Below, in pieces: positions 61,660 through 64,000 of a stretch of DNA of 64,000 nt. The DNA is from an uncultured Mycoplasmatota bacterium (lineage in GTDB: Bacteria; Bacillota_I; Bacilli_A; RF39; UBA660). Made by a program: the position numbers and the translations under genes. The stretch is taken from positions 32,761 to 96,760 of the forward strand of contig CAOJEH010000006.1 of assembly GCA_948434005.1 (NCBI GenBank), in the 5' to 3' direction. The notes under the pieces are model-generated. The model worked only from the letters and a program-made list of their open reading frames with translations. It ran no database searches and was not told where the DNA came from. Positions within the stretch are counted from its first letter, which is position 1. Each line of letters starts with the position of its first letter.

Positions 61660-61696
61660 TCGAACAAATTAAAATAATAATACCAATTTATACCAA

Positions 61697-61724
61697 ATAA
61701 AGAGTCTAATTAGACTCTTGTTTT
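61697..61724 (-). terminator. Rho-independent terminator of the TPR gene
   Basis: AAGAGTC (61700-61706) and GACTCTT (61713-61719) pair, with TATTT on the minus strand. Confidence 0.6.
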
Positions 61725-61726
61725 AA

Positions 61727-62844
61727 TTATTGTAAGTTATATCTACTATTAAACTTTTCTATTTGAGATTTTCTTTTTACTTTTTGGTTACTATTTTCAC
61801 TTTCACTAATGTAGTCATATTTCTTTTCTTTTTCTAAAACGCTAACAGGTCTTATTTCTAATATTTTTGTAGTATCTGCAATAGTAACAACACATACTCT
61901 ATTTGTTAAATTACCTTTAACTTCTCCTATATCAGATGTAAAATCTATATAATATTTATCAAAGTCACCATATCTCTTTATAGGATTTAAATCTTTAATA
62001 TTTTTATTACAAGTATGAAACATTAGTGAAGGATCAACAAAATCTAAAAACTCATCTTTATGTTTTTTCATAATATGTAATATAGTTCTTTCCTGACTAT
62101 ATTTGAGTAATTGTTTTTTAATATAACGATGGTTTGTTGGATATTCCTTATATAAATAGTTTAATTTATGAAGTATAAATAAGTATAGTGGTCCTTCCTC
62201 TAAATTATTATTATCTTTTAATAATGAAGTTTTTTTATAAGCTTCTTCATAATTTCTAGTTTTTGTATCTAGTCTTATTAAACATATTACAGCGGTTTGT
62301 CGATAGTTTCTAAAATTCTTCAAATAATTAAATATCTTTCTAGAAACTTCATAATCATCTTGTTCCATAGCACTTTTTCCTAATATAAATAAAGTGTATT
62401 TATCATCTTTGATTATATTTTCTGGAATATTTTCAACTTTTTTTAAAAACATATCATAGCATTCGTTTGCTTCTTCTATATTACCTAGTTTTTGATTTAA
62501 TAATATTAGGTAATAAAAAGAATTGACATTATTGCCTAGTTTTATATCTTTTTCATAGTATCTTTTAGCAAGTCCTAAATTACCTAATTTTTCTTCTAAT
62601 TGACCTAGTAGTTCTATTCCTTTTTTCTGAGCATTCTTTATATGATTTCTAATTTGATTTTCTATTTCTAAGTTATTTTCTAAATCTTTATATATATATT
62701 TAAAAGAGAATATGCAATACCATAATTAATCAAATCATTTTCAGGCTCCTCATTATATAAGCTTCTATATATTTGTAAAGCTTTCTGATGATTACCCACA
62801 TTATTTAAATGTTTAGCATGAAGATATCCTTTATAATCTCTCAT
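61727..62844 (-). pseudogene. TPR-repeat protein gene, frameshifted in an (AT)n run
   Basis: The 5' part starts at ATG 62844 (MRDYKGYLHAKHLNNVGNHQ) with GAGGGA upstream and contains TPR-like helices, but meets TAG at 62680 after SLLNIYIKI. In another frame the text continues from the AT run with IYKDLENNLEIENQ and LGNLGLAKRYYEKDIKLGNN, and stays open to 61727. The join is in ATATATATAT near 62690-62700 (one AT unit too many, or one base missing). Whole protein about 370 aa: N-terminal TPR superhelix, C-terminal unknown domain. Confidence 0.72.
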
Positions 62845-62898
62845 AATATTCCCTCTTTTTTATTAATTATTATATATAAATTACTGATATGTCAATGC

Positions 62899-63561
62899 TT
62901 ATATTACTTCTCTAATCATCTTTATTTCTTTTTTTAATTTATGTTTTCTTAATCTATGATTTTTAGGTAATATATCTAAAATTATTTCTCTAGATTTTAA
63001 TTCTCTTTTATAATATTCTATGAATAAATTGTTCTTATTTTCAAGTAATATTGGTCCAAAGAAATAATCTTTCTTTTTATATTTTTTCTTTCCTCTTTTT
63101 AATTTAATTATTTGATAAATTATCTTACCTTCTTTTACTAATTCTTCTTTATCAATATAAAAGCCTATACTTGTAAAAAAACGTCTTACATCTTCTTGAT
63201 AATTATTAGGTGATACGATAATGGTATCTATTTTTTTTACTATTTTAGGTTTATATTTAAATATACCAATTATTGTTCTTCCACCCATACCTGATACTAC
63301 CACTGTATCTATATCATCGGTATAAGTATCTAATCCATTTCCTAATTTTATATCTATTTTCTTTTCTAGCTTATATTTTTTTATATTTTCTTTAGCGTTT
63401 TTTAATGGACCTTCTTTTATATCAGAAGCAACTGCTTTTTTTATTTTATCTTCCTTCACTAGATAAATATCAAGTAGAGCATGATCACATCCAATATCTA
63501 AAATAGAGGAATTAGTATCTACTAAATCCCCTACTTTTTTTAGTCTTTCATTTATTTTCAT
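62899..63561 (-). CDS. trmK: tRNA (adenine(22)-N1)-methyltransferase TrmK
   Basis: 220 aa. SAM motif ILDIGCDHALLDIYLV, ASDIKEGPL, VVVSGMGGRTI and the C-terminal coiled segment. Modifies A22 of tRNA. Start overlaps the sigA stop (TAATG), so it is coupled to sigA as in Bacillus synteny. Confidence 0.93.
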   Translation of the reverse strand: MKINERLKKVGDLVDTNSSILDIGCDHALLDIYLVKEDKIKKAVASDIKEGPLKNAKENIKKYKLEKKIDIKLGNGLDTYTDDIDTVVVSGMGGRTIIGIFKYKPKIVKKIDTIIVSPNNYQEDVRRFFTSIGFYIDKEELVKEGKIIYQIIKLKRGKKKYKKKDYFFGPILLENKNNLFIEYYKRELKSREIILDILPKNHRLRKHKLKKEIKMIREVI

Positions 63562-64000
63562 TAATCTGTTAAAAAGTCCTTTAGTTTTCTACTACGTGAA
63601 GGATGTCTTAATTTACGAAGTGCCTTAGCTTCTATTTGTCTAATTCGCTCTCTTGTAACACCAAAGATTTGACCAACTTCCTCTAAGGTTCTACATTGTC
63701 CATCATCAAGTCCAAATCTAAGTCTTAATACTTTTTCTTCTCTATCTGTTAAAGTTAAAAGTACTCCTGCTAGTTCTTCTTTTAACATTTCTACTGTTGC
63801 ATATTCTTCTGGTCCCATAGTTCTTTCATCTGGTACAAAATCTCCTAAATGAGAATCTTCTTCCTCACCAATTGGTGTTTCTAAAGATACTGGATCTTGA
63901 CTAATTTTATATACTTCTCTAACTTTTTCTACAGTAATATCTAATTTTTCGGCAATTTCTTCATCTGTTGGTTCTCTATTTAATTCTTGTGTTAATTGTC
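63561..64000 (-). CDS. rpoD: Primary sigma factor SigA, C-terminal part (continues beyond window)
   Basis: Open to the window edge; about 145 residues visible. Region 3: [20 protein letters not shown], then [20 protein letters not shown]. Region 4: [39 protein letters not shown] with the -35 recognition helix, [18 protein letters not shown]. Confidence 0.96.
   Translation of the reverse strand, partial: QLTQELNREPTDEEIAEKLDITVEKVREVYKISQDPVSLETPIGEEEDSHLGDFVPDERTMGPEEYATVEMLKEELAGVLLTLTDREEKVLRLRFGLDDGQCRTLEEVGQIFGVTRERIRQIEAKALRKLRHPSRSRKLKDFLTD

Noticed and set aside
1..64000. Mycoplasma-type code (TGA = Trp) suggested by extreme AT content
   Set aside because: TGA ends several genes at correct places (cdd, bacteriocin precursor A, yqzL) and Trp is TGG throughout.
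1..64000. CRISPR array, insertion sequence, integrase or prophage
   Set aside because: No spaced repeats, transposase, integrase or phage structural gene was seen on either strand.

Overview
The window is a 64 kb chromosomal segment of a very AT-rich, spore-forming, Gram-positive-type bacterium. It belongs to the low-GC Bacillota, most plausibly an uncultivated Bacilli-like gut lineage (that placement is inference). The standard code is used: TGA is a stop (for example cdd and the first bacteriocin peptide) and Trp is TGG. Spore genes include sspI, gerE, gerM, spoIIIAH, yqfC/yqfD, a yqfQ-like gene and a gerAB/gerAC-like pair. Core gene order matches the Bacillus sigA-trmK-nfo-rpsU-yqeY-yqfCD-ybeY-dgkA-cdd-era-yqzL-recO-glyS neighbourhood, with some genes lost or exchanged. 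Almost everything lies on the minus strand.

Layout. 1-11 kb: end of a spore germinant-receptor operon, then accessory genes: small membrane proteins, DUF1003, two degenerate enzyme-like proteins, a UDG-fold protein, an ABC exporter, an EamA transporter and peptidase E. 10.7-11.15 kb: a candidate type I toxin-antitoxin locus next to tRNA-Arg(CCT). 11.2-19.5 kb: HD protein, DnaB, prepilin peptidase and PilC-like protein, TcdA, a 6S-like ncRNA, sspI, and a frameshifted BtaA-like gene. 19.6-29.8 kb: pheT-pheS-HAD under a Phe T-box, then frr, tsf, rpsB, rplT, rpmI and infC. 29.8-33.4 kb: an operon of unknown function (triple-repeat protein, transglutaminase-like protein, double GNAT). 33.4-42.6 kb: glyS with a compact T-box, recO, yqzL, era, cdd, dgkA, ybeY, VanZ-like, yqfD, yqfC, yqeY, a metallopeptidase-like gene and rpsU. 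42.66-45.6 kb: a complete two-peptide double-glycine bacteriocin cluster next to tRNA-Arg(TCT). 45.8-64 kb: gerM, gerE, spoIIIAH, efp, rpmG, a PBP, nfo, two prepilins, a GHL10-like protein, a second type I TA-like locus, a frameshifted TPR gene, trmK and the 3' end of sigA.

Highlights. (1) Two loci at 10.7 and 61.5 kb share one detailed RNA architecture: a 27-30 aa hydrophobic peptide, a strong SD beside a hairpin, an mRNA whose first 13 nt can pair with its own 3' end, and a ~110 nt convergent antisense RNA starting with a tetraloop hairpin. This looks like a type I toxin-antitoxin family. (2) A compact bacteriocin operon contains two overlapping GG-leader peptides and an immunity-like gene. 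(3) Ribosomal proteins S2 and L20 both carry the same appended Rho_N/SAP-like C-terminal module. (4) A phosphoglycerate-mutase-like protein has lost its catalytic residues. (5) infC probably starts at AUC. (6) Three genes are interrupted by frameshifts inside or beside simple repeats.
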